A stretch of DNA of 64,000 nucleotides from Prevotella scopos JCM 17725 (GTDB lineage: Bacteria; Bacteroidota; Bacteroidia; Bacteroidales; Bacteroidaceae), in NCBI RefSeq assembly GCF_018127785.1, contig NZ_CP072390.1, positions 1,240,001 to 1,304,000 of the forward strand, given 5' to 3'. Position 1 is the first letter of the stretch. Each line of letters starts with the position of its first letter. The position numbers and the translations under genes are program-made. Positions 27,298 through 36,109 of this stretch are shown piece after piece. Under the pieces are notes generated by a model that was not told the DNA's origin, did no database searches, and saw only the letters and a program-made list of their open reading frames with translations.

Positions 27298-27861
27298 ATG
27301 TTAGTAAATAAATCCAAGTTAGAAATAATCAATGCAGAGACATCTGCAAGTACAGTAACTCAAAACAAAGAAAGCATGAGTAAAGAAACATTCACATTAC
27401 CGACTTCACAGAAAGCACAAAACCAGTATGACAACATTGGAGCTTACAACCAACTCCAAGCGATGATGAAAGCAGGGCAGAAGTTATCTGTCAAATTCTA
27501 TACAGGAAAGGACAACAAGCCATGTGCTTGGATTGAGAGTAAGCAAGTGGCAGGATTTAGGTACGAACTTAAAGACACAAGTTTTAAAGGTTTGATGAAC
27601 TACCTCATATCAGGTGAGGTTACTGATTTTGACTCTTCGCCTATGAAAGTTCAGCCTTTGAAAGAGGGAACCAATTATGCCCTCTTAGTGCTGAAGTTGA
27701 TGCTGGAAGAAGACTGGGGCATCCAGTTCACACCTCTTTTCAGAGGAAGGTCTAACTACATTACAGCTCAAAAAGTGTTGTGGAAAGGAAAAATATATTT
27801 CCAAATTCCAAGGACGGAAGAAAATATAGAATTACTACGAGATTACAATGTAGCCATCTAA
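27298..27861 (+). CDS. Hypothetical protein upstream of the helicase-like gene
   Basis: The 187-residue soluble protein was not recognised. The N-terminal 40 residues are polar and probably disordered. The rest forms a compact domain (SVKFYTGKDNKPCAWIESKQ, FKGLMNYLISGEV, ALLVLKLMLEEDWGI). A second possible start is ATG 27376. It is followed after 52 bp by the helicase-like gene and is likely in the same operon. Confidence 0.55.
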   Translation: MLVNKSKLEIINAETSASTVTQNKESMSKETFTLPTSQKAQNQYDNIGAYNQLQAMMKAGQKLSVKFYTGKDNKPCAWIESKQVAGFRYELKDTSFKGLMNYLISGEVTDFDSSPMKVQPLKEGTNYALLVLKLMLEEDWGIQFTPLFRGRSNYITAQKVLWKGKIYFQIPRTEENIELLRDYNVAI

Positions 27862-27913
27862 ACAGGAATAGGAGGAGGGCTTAAATTCCCTCCTCCATAA
27901 TAAAAAATTAAAT

Positions 27914-29722
27914 ATGGAGAAGAAATTTGAAATCTCAGTGAGTTACGGCAAGGTACAACATCTTTCAGAAGTCCTGCCATTGATTCTAACAAATACAATC
28001 CTTTGCAAGACACTTACTGGCATAGGAGCAACTTACGGAGAAATTCGGTCTGCCAGAAACTCTATCATCATAGAGCCGAACAGACCTGTTATATATGGGA
28101 AGTGTCGTGCCCCAAAACATAAAAATGACAATCTGTTTGGAGTTTACGAGGGCATCTATACCCAAGACATTGTTAACTACATCATAAAATCTCAAGACAT
28201 GAACAAGAAGATAAAGATACTGACCACTCCCGAGAGCTTCTACAAGGTGAGAACAGCATTTGAACAGATGGGGATAGATATTCGGACAGACGGTTATTTC
28301 CTATTGTTCGATGAGTGCCAGAAGATTGTTAAAGACTGTGGCTATCGTAAAAACATATCACTGCCAATGGATTTCTTCTTTGAGTGTCAAGACAAAGCTA
28401 TGGTTTCTGCTACACCTCCATCAGAGTTTGCAGACTCACGGTTTGAGAATTTTGATATTCTCATCATCCAACCCGACTTCAACTACAAAAAAACGATAAC
28501 GGTTTGTACCACCAACAATGTACTGGAGAGAACACGGCAGTTGTTACTACAACTGGACGAGCGACCAGTTTTCTTTTTCGTAAACTCCACGGACATTATC
28601 CTTGCTATGATGGAACAACTTGGATTAAGGGATCAATCAGCGGTATTCTGTTCTGCCGACAGTGTGGATAAACTGAAATCACAGAAGTTTAGCAACGCAC
28701 ACGAAAACTGGGAGAAGAAATACATGGCAAAATACAACTGGATGACAAGCCGTTTTTACAATGCTATGGATATTGAGTTGAATGAAAATCCAAATGTTGT
28801 GATGATTACCGATTGTTACACCGCTGATTACACAATGATAGACCCTTATATGGATGCAGTGCAGATAACAGGGAGATTTCGTAATGGAACTAACGCCATC
28901 TACCATATCAGTAATTTCGATAAAAGAATCCCAATAAAAGACAAGAAGAGCATTATCATACGGTATCAATGCGATAAGGAAATATATGAGAACTTTAGAA
29001 CATTCAAGAACTGTGAAACAGATATCAACCGAAGGGCGGCTTTCAATGATGCTATGAATGTGTTGCCTTACAACAGATTCCTTAACGATTACAGCAAAGA
29101 GGATGCTTTCAAGATAGACAACTATATCCACGAAGAATTAGTAAGGGTGATGTACCATGATTATACACGTCTCTATCAAGGATATAATGAATGTGGATAT
29201 TTTGAAGTAACCACCTCAAACATAACTTATATATACGGTGATTATGATCGATTGAAAATTACAAATAAGACTTTACCTATCAAAGATATACGGAAACGAA
29301 TTGTAAACCAGTTGGAAACTCTAAAAGAAGACGAGACAGAAATGGCAATGCAATTCCGAGATGAACTTCGTCACATAGATTCTTTCATAGTAAAAGCATG
29401 GGAGGTGTTAGGGAAACAGACGATTGAGGAACTTAATTATAATCCTAAATTAATTAGGGAGAAGATAATACTTACCTTACATGAGAAAAAGGCTAAATCT
29501 TCAGATGTAATTAGGATGGTCTATAATTCGTTTACTCCAAGATATTGGTACACTTCTTCTTTTATCAAGCAAGAGCTGAAGCGGATACACAATTCATTAG
29601 GAGTTCCCAAGAGTAAAGCTATCACTGCAAAAGATATTTATCAATACTTCGAAGCTACAGAGAAACGGAAAGCAAAAGAAAGAGGTTATTATCTCATCAG
29701 TCCAAAATTTACTACAGAATGA
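27914..29722 (+). CDS. SF2 helicase-like protein with altered Walker A motif
   Basis: In the 602-residue protein the helicase motifs appear in the right order: motif I-like LTGIGATYGE (about 34-43), motif II LLFDECQKI (DECQ, about 133-141), motif III MVSATP (about 162-167) and motif VI QITGRFRNG (about 317-325). The Walker A loop reads GIGATY, so the usual GK(S/T) lysine is missing, although DECQ, SAT and QxxGRxR are intact. This form may bind nucleotide differently or have lost ATPase activity. Its role is probably element replication. Its TGA overlaps the ATG of the next small gene. Confidence 0.7.
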   Translation: MEKKFEISVSYGKVQHLSEVLPLILTNTILCKTLTGIGATYGEIRSARNSIIIEPNRPVIYGKCRAPKHKNDNLFGVYEGIYTQDIVNYIIKSQDMNKKIKILTTPESFYKVRTAFEQMGIDIRTDGYFLLFDECQKIVKDCGYRKNISLPMDFFFECQDKAMVSATPPSEFADSRFENFDILIIQPDFNYKKTITVCTTNNVLERTRQLLLQLDERPVFFFVNSTDIILAMMEQLGLRDQSAVFCSADSVDKLKSQKFSNAHENWEKKYMAKYNWMTSRFYNAMDIELNENPNVVMITDCYTADYTMIDPYMDAVQITGRFRNGTNAIYHISNFDKRIPIKDKKSIIIRYQCDKEIYENFRTFKNCETDINRRAAFNDAMNVLPYNRFLNDYSKEDAFKIDNYIHEELVRVMYHDYTRLYQGYNECGYFEVTTSNITYIYGDYDRLKITNKTLPIKDIRKRIVNQLETLKEDETEMAMQFRDELRHIDSFIVKAWEVLGKQTIEELNYNPKLIREKIILTLHEKKAKSSDVIRMVYNSFTPRYWYTSSFIKQELKRIHNSLGVPKSKAITAKDIYQYFEATEKRKAKERGYYLISPKFTTE

Positions 29723-29913
29723 AAACTATTAGATTAAGATTACTCTTTATAAAGAAACTATCATCCAAATACAATGTGCTCCCTCACATTGAGGATGGAT
29801 AGAATCACATTGTGCAAGAAGAGATTATAACGAAGATTATGGTAGAGCCTATTATAGGATTTGAAACATCTGAATTTACTGAATTTGTCAGAGAATACAA
29901 CTCAAAAGGTTAA
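29719..29913 (+). pseudogene. Small gene coupled to the helicase-like gene, with in-frame TAG
   Basis: ATG 29719 overlaps the TGA of the upstream gene (ATGA). The frame runs 27 codons to TAG (29800-29802). It then continues with coding-like sequence (NHIVQEEIITKIMVEP...GFETSEFTEFVREYNSKG) to TAA at 29911. A single CAG-to-TAG change would explain it. The family is unknown. Confidence 0.5.
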
Positions 29914-30484
29914 CATAGAAAATAGGTGATAAAATGTCTAAAAGTGTACAAAGAGATTAGTAAAGTCAAGATAAGGAGAAATACACAGAGATAGTTCAAA
30001 AAGGCATAAGTAGCCAACAAGTGAACAGATATGGACCAGAGTCAAAAAGAACTTTTATAATATTGCAAACCATGTTCGTTACTAAATCTATATATAGCTG
30101 CCAAACGAGAACACCCCTCCTCCTCTTCTAAAATGTAGATGCTGTAATAAAGGGGATATCCCACTATATACGTCATCCTAAAATATGCCCCTCTTCTGTT
30201 GTGTCCTCCCTTTATCATCAGAACATAGGTGCTTTATTATCCAAGCATCAGTTATGCAGAACTCACACACAAAGGCATACCCACTTTGTCTCCCCCTCCA
30301 CACAATATAAAGGGGAAAGAAAAATAGCAGAGGTTTCTACAGTGAAAAATAGGCTATGAATAAACCTCTATATAATCTTAGGGGATTTATGATGTGTAAC
30401 AGGCTGGAAGTTGGAGTAATCCGCTTTCGGTCTGTTCTCATTTATGCCTATTTTCAATCAATATTCACTTAATCATTTACAGTT
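29914..30484. other. Non-coding or decayed stretch before the DUF3871 gene
   Basis: It holds no intact gene. Around 29935-30130 a plus-strand frame is interrupted by TAG-TAA after eight codons and then stays open for about 55 codons, which may be a remnant. The rest contains pyrimidine-rich blocks and several AAAGGGG / CCCCT segments that could pair. AGAGGTTT (about 30332) and AAACCTCT (about 30365) form a distant inverted pair. A replication or transfer origin would fit but is not shown. Confidence 0.35.
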
Positions 30485-31507
30485 ATGAACAACGTAACAT
30501 TAATGCCTGCTGTTGTGGCACAAAACAACAGAGCCTATGATTTCAGCGATGCAGAGGAAGCCGTTATCATAGAGGACACCCCAACGGAGGGTAGCAGCGT
30601 TTCTTTCCTCGAAGCCAACACCAACGCAATCTCACTTGATGAACTTGCCAGTACATGTGTCGTCCCAACTTGGGGTAATCAAGAATTGACCATTGCACAT
30701 CAAGACTTTATTAACTGTGTACATGATGCTGCCAAGGACTTCTATCATGGTGAGCAGATAAATAAACCTGCTATCCGTGTTTCTCATATAGTAAGAGGTA
30801 GAACACCTAACGCATTAGGCAAGAAAGCGTCAGAACTCTTGGAGTGTGAAAAGACACAGTTCTTTCAGCGTATGGCGTTTGCTTTTACTATCCCAACGAT
30901 TTATGAAACCTTGAATGGTCAGAAGCTTGAACTTTGTGTTGGTGGAGTGCGTAATTACAACGACCTCAACCTTTATAGGGCAAGTAAAGGTGTAGAGAAG
31001 TTCTCTATTTTTGTAGGCTGGAGAGTAAACGTGTGCAGTAACCAAGTACTAACAGGTGATGGTGTCAAACTATCTATCGAGGTAATGAGCATTCGTGACT
31101 TATATAAGAGTGTGATGGAGTTACTCTACCACTTTAATCCAGCTAAGGATATACACCTGATGCAGACTCTCTCAAATACTTCTCTCACAGAAACACAGTT
31201 TGCACAGATAATAGGTAGAATGAGAATGTACCAAGCCTTACCGCAAGGTTATACCAAACAGATACCACGTCTATTAATTACAGACAGTCAAATCAACAAT
31301 GTGTGTCGTGGCTATTACAGTAATTCTGATTTTGGAGCAAAGGATGATACTCTCTCTATGTGGGATTTTCATAATTTGCTTACAGAATCGAATAAGGGCA
31401 GCTACATTGATACTTATTTGCAGAGAGCCGTAAATGCAACTGATGTTACTGTAGGCATCAACAATGCTCTGCGTGGTGATGAGAAATATAAATGGTTCAT
31501 TGGATAA
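30485..31507 (+). CDS. DUF3871 family protein
   Basis: The 340-residue soluble protein begins with an acidic, flexible N-terminus (about 1-60). A conserved domain follows with IRVSHIVRGRTPNAL, FAFTIPTIYETLNGQ, CVGGVRNYNDLNLY and FSIFVGWRVNVCSNQVL. The pattern fits DUF3871, a family found almost only in Bacteroidota mobile elements and resembling phage-type DUF932 proteins. Its biochemical role is unknown. A terminator follows at 31528. Confidence 0.75.
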   Translation: MNNVTLMPAVVAQNNRAYDFSDAEEAVIIEDTPTEGSSVSFLEANTNAISLDELASTCVVPTWGNQELTIAHQDFINCVHDAAKDFYHGEQINKPAIRVSHIVRGRTPNALGKKASELLECEKTQFFQRMAFAFTIPTIYETLNGQKLELCVGGVRNYNDLNLYRASKGVEKFSIFVGWRVNVCSNQVLTGDGVKLSIEVMSIRDLYKSVMELLYHFNPAKDIHLMQTLSNTSLTETQFAQIIGRMRMYQALPQGYTKQIPRLLITDSQINNVCRGYYSNSDFGAKDDTLSMWDFHNLLTESNKGSYIDTYLQRAVNATDVTVGINNALRGDEKYKWFIG

Positions 31508-31527
31508 GTGAACTGTTGATTGAGAGC

Positions 31528-31562
31528 GGGGAGACATTCTGTAATGGGTGTCTCCCTTTTTA
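31528..31562 (+). terminator. Rho-independent terminator after the DUF3871 gene
   Basis: GGGAGACA / TGTCTCCC stem with a 12-nt loop and a T-run. Confidence 0.8.
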
Positions 31563-31586
31563 TTGGTAAACTATACACACAACACG

Positions 31587-31859
31587 ATGAATAAAGAGAT
31601 AGACAAGGCTCTACACCTTATATATACTTTACAGGAGCAGTTATGCAATATGCCACACAGAGAGGGCTGTCTTAAAATGCTATACCAGATAAGAAGCCTT
31701 ATGGAGGATTTCGACAGTATGCTGACACCAGACCAACGCAAATACGGTATATACAGCAATGCTTATAAGGAGATATTCGCTAATGGCACAGGTCTTTCGC
31801 AATACGACAAGATTTGTGCAACCATCTGCGAGGAAGAATATGCAGAACTGCCATTTTAA
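31587..31859 (+). CDS. Small hypothetical protein upstream of the RadC-like gene
   Basis: The ATG at 31587 gives 90 residues. The frame open upstream runs into the terminator. It is mostly helical (KALHLIYTLQEQLC, CLKMLYQIRSLMEDFDSML), with no signal peptide or known motif. It lies 27 bp before the RadC-like gene, so they are likely co-transcribed. Confidence 0.5.
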   Translation: MNKEIDKALHLIYTLQEQLCNMPHREGCLKMLYQIRSLMEDFDSMLTPDQRKYGIYSNAYKEIFANGTGLSQYDKICATICEEEYAELPF

Positions 31860-31886
31860 CAACAACTTATTTCATACATTACAACT

Positions 31887-32336
31887 ATGGACATGGATTT
31901 CAAGGTAGCAGAGGTAACGCTACAATACAAACCGACCTGCAAGAAACAAAGCAAGGTTTTTGGTTCAGAGGAAGCATATAATATCTTACTTCCTACATTC
32001 AAAGAGGGAACAATAGAGTACAGGGAATATGCTAAGGTACTATATCTCAACCAAGCAAATGAAGTTATTGCTTATAACACGATTTCAGAGGGAGGACTGA
32101 CAGAAACTGCCGTTGACGTGAGGATAATACTACAAGGGGCTTTACTGACCAATGCCACGCAGATAATATTTGCTCATAATCACCCAACTGGTAACTTAAA
32201 GCCCAGCCCACAAGATGATATGCTTACAAGAGAACTACAGAAAGCTTGTCAGATTATGAAGATACGTTTTACTGACCATATAATCATGTCAGTAGATAGC
32301 TATTACAGTTATCGTGAAGAAGGGAGGATATTGTGA
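31887..32336 (+). CDS. RadC-like JAB-domain protein
   Basis: The 149 residues form the JAB/MPN metal-binding domain of RadC-family proteins. FAHNHPTGNLKPSPQDD carries the His-x-His...Ser...Asp zinc set, preceded by an acidic segment with GALLTNATQII and followed by RFTDHIIM. It lacks the N-terminal helix-hairpin-helix region of chromosomal RadC, as is usual for copies on mobile elements. Such proteins are linked to DNA processing or anti-restriction in the literature, without a firm activity. The next gene's ATG overlaps its stop. Confidence 0.85.
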   Translation: MDMDFKVAEVTLQYKPTCKKQSKVFGSEEAYNILLPTFKEGTIEYREYAKVLYLNQANEVIAYNTISEGGLTETAVDVRIILQGALLTNATQIIFAHNHPTGNLKPSPQDDMLTRELQKACQIMKIRFTDHIIMSVDSYYSYREEGRIL

Positions 32337-32539
32337 TGGAAACTAATTATGTCGTAATCCTTGACTTCAGTACAGCAACTGTGATTAAGATACATCTATC
32401 GAAAGAGCAGATTGAAGAATCCTACAGATATAATGACTTTGAAGAGTTCCTCTTTACACTTGAACCCAAATACAGCTTTCAAGTAAAAAACTGCTGTTGG
32501 ATGATGTGTGAGACATTGAAAGAGGAAAACTACCTCTGA
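32336..32539 (+). CDS. Small hypothetical protein overlapping the RadC-like gene
   Basis: ATG 32336 shares bases with the RadC-like TGA (TGATG), which supports a real, coupled gene of 67 residues. It has no signal peptide or recognised motif. It contains VILDFSTATVIKIHLSKEQI and two Cys near the end (NCCWMMC). The pairing of a RadC-like gene with a small downstream frame is frequent on Bacteroidota elements. Confidence 0.55.
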   Translation: METNYVVILDFSTATVIKIHLSKEQIEESYRYNDFEEFLFTLEPKYSFQVKNCCWMMCETLKEENYL

Positions 32540-32652
32540 TTATATTCACTAATAGTGAAAGTGAATGTTGTGCTGATAATTAACCACTTAACAAAGAGGC
32601 TATCAGAATTATGTTCACTTTCCTTATAAACCCAACATAAAAGAATATTATT

Positions 32653-33240
32653 ATGAGTTTGAAATATAGCAACACAACGGCAGACTACCTTGAATGGTCA
32701 GAAGCCATGAACTTAATACGCAGGCTAACAAAAAACAAGAACTATAAGATTTCGCTTCTTATAGCGATTGGTTGTTTTACAGGATTAAGAATATCTGATA
32801 TTCTAACCTTACGATGGAAGCAGATACTTGGTGTTTCAGAGTTTACTATAACCGAACGTAAGACTGGTAAGCAACGAACTATACGCCTTAACAAAGAACT
32901 GCAATTGCATATTAAAGACTGTTACGAGCATATCAATCCTCTTGGCATTACAGCTCCTATCCTTGTTAGTCAGAAAGGTACAGTTTTCACCGTGCAACGT
33001 ATCAACGTAATACTCAAAGAACTCAAACAGAGGTACAGACTGAAAATAAAACATTTCAGCTGCCATAGTTTGAGAAAGACATTTGGAAGACAAGTTTATA
33101 ATATGAATAGTGACAATGCAGAACTGGCACTGATCAAGCTAATGGAACTTTTCAACCATTCATCTGTAGCTATTACCAAACGGTATCTTGGATTACGTAA
33201 GGAAGAAATCTTGGAAACCTACGACTGTCTTACATTCTAA
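32653..33240 (+). CDS. Short FimB-like tyrosine recombinase
   Basis: At only 195 residues it is the catalytic domain alone. All key residues are visible: TGLRISD (Arg I), ERKTGKQRTI (Lys), HSLRKTFG (His-x-x-Arg), FNHSSVAITKRYLG (His and Tyr nucleophile). The absence of the arm and SAM-like core-binding domains, together with the size, is typical of FimB/FimE-type DNA invertases rather than of element integrases. A TGACATTTT..AAAATGTCA dyad begins 4 bp after its stop and may be part of its recognition system. The target is not known. Confidence 0.82.
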   Translation: MSLKYSNTTADYLEWSEAMNLIRRLTKNKNYKISLLIAIGCFTGLRISDILTLRWKQILGVSEFTITERKTGKQRTIRLNKELQLHIKDCYEHINPLGITAPILVSQKGTVFTVQRINVILKELKQRYRLKIKHFSCHSLRKTFGRQVYNMNSDNAELALIKLMELFNHSSVAITKRYLGLRKEEILETYDCLTF

Positions 33241-33244
33241 TCAA

Positions 33245-33294
33245 TGACATTTTCAGAGAATAATTCTTTTATACCCCACATACTAAAAATGTCA
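33245..33294. repeat. TGACATTTT dyad site B
   Basis: Perfect 9-bp inverted arms TGACATTTT (33245-33253) and AAAATGTCA (33286-33294), with a centre TTCTTTTATACCCC. It shares TTTTATACCCC with site A (26011) and its arms with sites A and C. There is no T-run after the right arm, so it is not a plain terminator. Confidence 0.55.
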
Positions 33295-33393
33295 GCACAT
33301 GCTGAATAATAAACAAAACACTCTTAAAATAGAAAAATCACTCTGTCACACAAACTTTTTGCAAGAAAGAAACATTTAATAAGAAAAATTATC

Positions 33394-33401
33394 TATCTTT
33401 G
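33394..33401 (+). promoter_or_regulatory. -7 promoter box TATCTTTG
   Basis: It matches TAnnTTTG and is placed upstream of the small membrane-protein genes and the transpeptidase-like gene. No convincing -33 element was seen at the right distance. Confidence 0.4.
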
Positions 33402-33518
33402 CAGTGAGCTTCCAGTACGTCTGTGTGTAGATGTGCGTTACAAAGAGTTCAACTTTTTAAAAGAGCGTTTGACATATTATCCTTAACAGAAATCTGGAAA
33501 ATTTCAATCATCGAGGAT

Positions 33519-33650
33519 ATGCGACAATACACTCACGCTTGGGATTATTGTACCCTTAGATTCAAGGGCATAATATATCTTACGGCGTGGGCTATTGTTT
33601 ACTATTCGATGATGGGCATTCCAGAGCCTCTGTTAGATAGTATTCAATAG
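33519..33650 (+). CDS. Possible small membrane protein
   Basis: From ATG 33519 the frame encodes 43 residues with one hydrophobic stretch (GIIYLTAWAIVYYSMMGI). The frame stays open further upstream without a better start. There is no homology that I recognise. It could equally be a non-coding stretch between the promoter and the next gene. Confidence 0.3.
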   Translation: MRQYTHAWDYCTLRFKGIIYLTAWAIVYYSMMGIPEPLLDSIQ

Positions 33651-33724
33651 TTCCCACGCTTTTTCCATTTACCTAAATATTAACCGCTTACTTCTGGGAA
33701 ACAGTGAGCACAAGATACAAAATT

Positions 33725-33931
33725 ATGAAGTGGTTGACTACTATTATTGTTGTAGCTATCATTGCTGGAATCTTAGGTGCACTAAACTCCAAGGATGGGG
33801 AAAAAGGAGAAGGATTCTTTTCTGGTGCTCTTGCTGGAGGAATGGGCTGTGGTTATGTTATCTTCGAAATATTTTTAGTCGTAGGTGGATTGATACTTTT
33901 ATTTAAACTCTTCGGCTTTTTATTTGGATAA
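33725..33931 (+). CDS. Small membrane protein
   Basis: The ATG at 33725 gives 68 residues with an N-terminal hydrophobic helix (LTTIIVVAIIAGILGAL), a Gly-rich middle (GFFSGALAGGMGCGY) and a C-terminal hydrophobic helix (VVGGLILLFKLFGFLF). It lies 23 bp upstream of the transpeptidase-like gene and probably forms a unit with it. The function is unknown. Confidence 0.5.
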   Translation: MKWLTTIIVVAIIAGILGALNSKDGEKGEGFFSGALAGGMGCGYVIFEIFLVVGGLILLFKLFGFLFG

Positions 33932-33954
33932 AACAACTACAACAATTTCCTGCT

Positions 33955-34968
33955 ATGAAAAAAGGAATATTTAACCTACTATCTATGAGTATATTATTCT
34001 TTGCCAACCAAGGGTATGCTCAACAGATTAATTCACATTTACAAGCTAATTCCACCTTACAAAATCATGTCAGTTCCATTTTAAAAGAGAATATCAAAAA
34101 GGTAGATGCTATTAATGGACAGATAATAATAATGGATTGTAAGTCTGGAGAGATTAAGGCAATGGTAAACTTGATGAATACTAAGTCAGGCATTAAGCCA
34201 ACAATAAGACAATTGTCAGAACCAACTGCCTTAATGCGTACAGTTTCATTATTAGCAGTATTGGAACAAGGTAAGGTAAACCTGAATGACAGTATTGATA
34301 CTAAAGCAGGAATGCTTGATATAAACGGCTATCTGCTGAAAGATAACAACTGGCTTAGAGGAGGAAATGGAAAGACAAGTGTACAGCAAGGCTTTTTGTT
34401 ATCATCAAACATCGCCACCTATTTAGCAGTTAAGCAAGCATTTGGCAAGGAGTATGACAGGTTCTATAAAGCCATTACCAATATGGGCTATAGTTTACCA
34501 CAAAATAGTTTCAAAGCAATCTTACCAAGTCCCTACAATGATATTTCTCTTGCCAAGTTTGTAAATGGAAAGAATCAGCAGATATCGCCTTTACAAATAC
34601 TTACATTTTATAACGCCATAGCCAATAATGGTAAGATGGTAAAGCCCACTTTTCATAAGAGGGATACCACCATTATAAAAGAACTAATAGCAAGCAAGGA
34701 GAATATTGCCACTATCCAGCAATTACTTATACAGAAAGGGCTTACTTCTAAAGCATTCTCTGATAAAGTTCTCATTGCAGGAGAGCAAGGAGTAGCCTTT
34801 GTAAAGGAAGATGGAGACAATACGATTTATTGCATACAATTCTGTGGCTACTACCCTGCTAAAAATCCACAATACAGTATCATCGTTTCTTTGAATAAGA
34901 AAGGATTACCCGCAAGTGGTGGAATGGCTGGAGAAATAGTGAGCCAGATTATCGAACTACAGAGATAG
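33955..34968 (+). CDS. Transpeptidase-like protein (PBP fold) lacking catalytic motifs
   Basis: The 337-residue protein has a signal peptide (ending QGYAQ). The rest aligns by pattern to the transpeptidase domain of FtsI/PBP2-type enzymes: IIIMDCKSGEIKAMVN, then EPTALMRTVSLLAVLEQGK where EPGSTFK is normal, LLSSNIATYLAVKQAFG (SxN motif kept), QISPLQILTFYNAIANNGKM, and IAGEQGVAF where the KTGT motif should be. The SxxK serine and lysine are both replaced (TALMR) and KTG is lost, so acyl-enzyme chemistry is not expected. It may bind peptidoglycan or a partner. A periplasmic location is inferred from the signal peptide. Confidence 0.72.
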   Translation: MKKGIFNLLSMSILFFANQGYAQQINSHLQANSTLQNHVSSILKENIKKVDAINGQIIIMDCKSGEIKAMVNLMNTKSGIKPTIRQLSEPTALMRTVSLLAVLEQGKVNLNDSIDTKAGMLDINGYLLKDNNWLRGGNGKTSVQQGFLLSSNIATYLAVKQAFGKEYDRFYKAITNMGYSLPQNSFKAILPSPYNDISLAKFVNGKNQQISPLQILTFYNAIANNGKMVKPTFHKRDTTIIKELIASKENIATIQQLLIQKGLTSKAFSDKVLIAGEQGVAFVKEDGDNTIYCIQFCGYYPAKNPQYSIIVSLNKKGLPASGGMAGEIVSQIIELQR

Positions 34969-35023
34969 CGTTTCAAAATATAATCCTTATAAACGAAATT
35001 ACTTATATATTAATCATACAATT

Positions 35024-35440
35024 ATGAGAAAGCTTATTCTATCATTAATTTTACTTCATTTTGTATGTAACATACATGCACAATCTATTCTGAAACTTAA
35101 AAGTTATGCAAAGATAACACAGACAAATAACCCATATCATAAAATAGATAGACGAATTCCCTCTACTGTATATCTTCATAAAGGAGGATGGTGGGAAGTC
35201 TATTCTGAAGGGAAACATTATATTCTTTATACGAAATGTACGGATGAATCAAAAGAAGGGTATTACTATCGTGGATTTGATAATTTAGGAAGGAAAATCA
35301 CTGGCAGCTTTCTAAATGTGAGTCTCTTATCTGACGGATTACTATATCAACTTAACATTAATTATATAGAATCAAAGAATAAGTTTAGTGTTGCTTATTT
35401 AATTGATGGAAGAGAAATGCCACCCGCATTACGTTTCTAA
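35024..35440 (+). CDS. Secreted hypothetical protein
   Basis: The 138 residues start with a signal peptide (LILSLILLHFVCNIHAQ). The mature part is rich in Tyr, Lys and Ser (YLHKGGWWEVYSEGKHYILY) and was not recognised. It lies 55 bp after the transpeptidase-like gene, so both are probably exported together. Dyad site C follows 54 bp downstream. Confidence 0.5.
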   Translation: MRKLILSLILLHFVCNIHAQSILKLKSYAKITQTNNPYHKIDRRIPSTVYLHKGGWWEVYSEGKHYILYTKCTDESKEGYYYRGFDNLGRKITGSFLNVSLLSDGLLYQLNINYIESKNKFSVAYLIDGREMPPALRF

Positions 35441-35493
35441 TATTTAATATTATTTTGCACCATTTGAGCAATCATTTGGTGCTTTTTCGTTGA

Positions 35494-35544
35494 TGACATT
35501 TTTACTCTGAAAATTCTTATATATACTCAAATGTAAAAATGTCA
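35494..35544. repeat. TGACATTTTTAC dyad site C, within a gene-free stretch
   Basis: Perfect 12-bp inverted arms TGACATTTTTAC (35494-35505) and GTAAAAATGTCA (35533-35544). The arms match sites A and B, and the centre (TTCTTATATATACTC) is similar but weaker. The surrounding 35441-35923 holds no gene that I can support. Confidence 0.55.
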
Positions 35545-35923
35545 CTCCAAACGAGAATTTCTGACTTCAAGTACACTTTTACTCGATTTTTTTGAAAAGT
35601 GCGAAGCTGCTTGGATTTACAGAATAAGATACCTATATTTGTTTCAGATATTCAGGTAATCCCACTGATATAAAGGAAATACGGAGGTACAGCAATGTAC
35701 CTCTTTATTTATTGCTTGAAGTGTCGATTTTTTATTTATAAGCCACTACAGATAAAATTGAAGTACAGATATACTTAATGAAAGAAAAACACATTACCAA
35801 TGAGAGCCGTATGGGAATTGCCAATGAGAGCAATAGATACTACTAATAAAAAAAACTATTACTCATACAGTTCAAATCTTTCAGATTTTCGCTTATCTAA
35901 ACTTATTGATTTAACAATGGGAC

Positions 35924-36109
35924 ATGATTATAAAAGTAACAACAGGAGAACAATTTGAAACCCGAAAAGAAGCCAAAGAACGTGTTGGAGGCAAATGGGC
36001 ATTTGAGAGATTAGTAAAAAACGGAGAGATAAGATTTATAAAGGATGGTAATAACATAGCAAGCGATGGATTACACTACCCTAAGCAAGGAAATCGGAGC
36101 TTGTCTTAA
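35924..36109 (+). CDS. Small hypothetical protein overlapping the winged-helix gene
   Basis: The 61-residue basic protein (IIKVTTGEQFETRKEAKERV, WAFERLVKNGEIRFIK) has no signal peptide. It overlaps the next gene by 44 bp in another frame, so its last residues are shared DNA. Its pattern resembles small DNA-element regulators, but it was not recognised. Confidence 0.4.
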   Translation: MIIKVTTGEQFETRKEAKERVGGKWAFERLVKNGEIRFIKDGNNIASDGLHYPKQGNRSLS

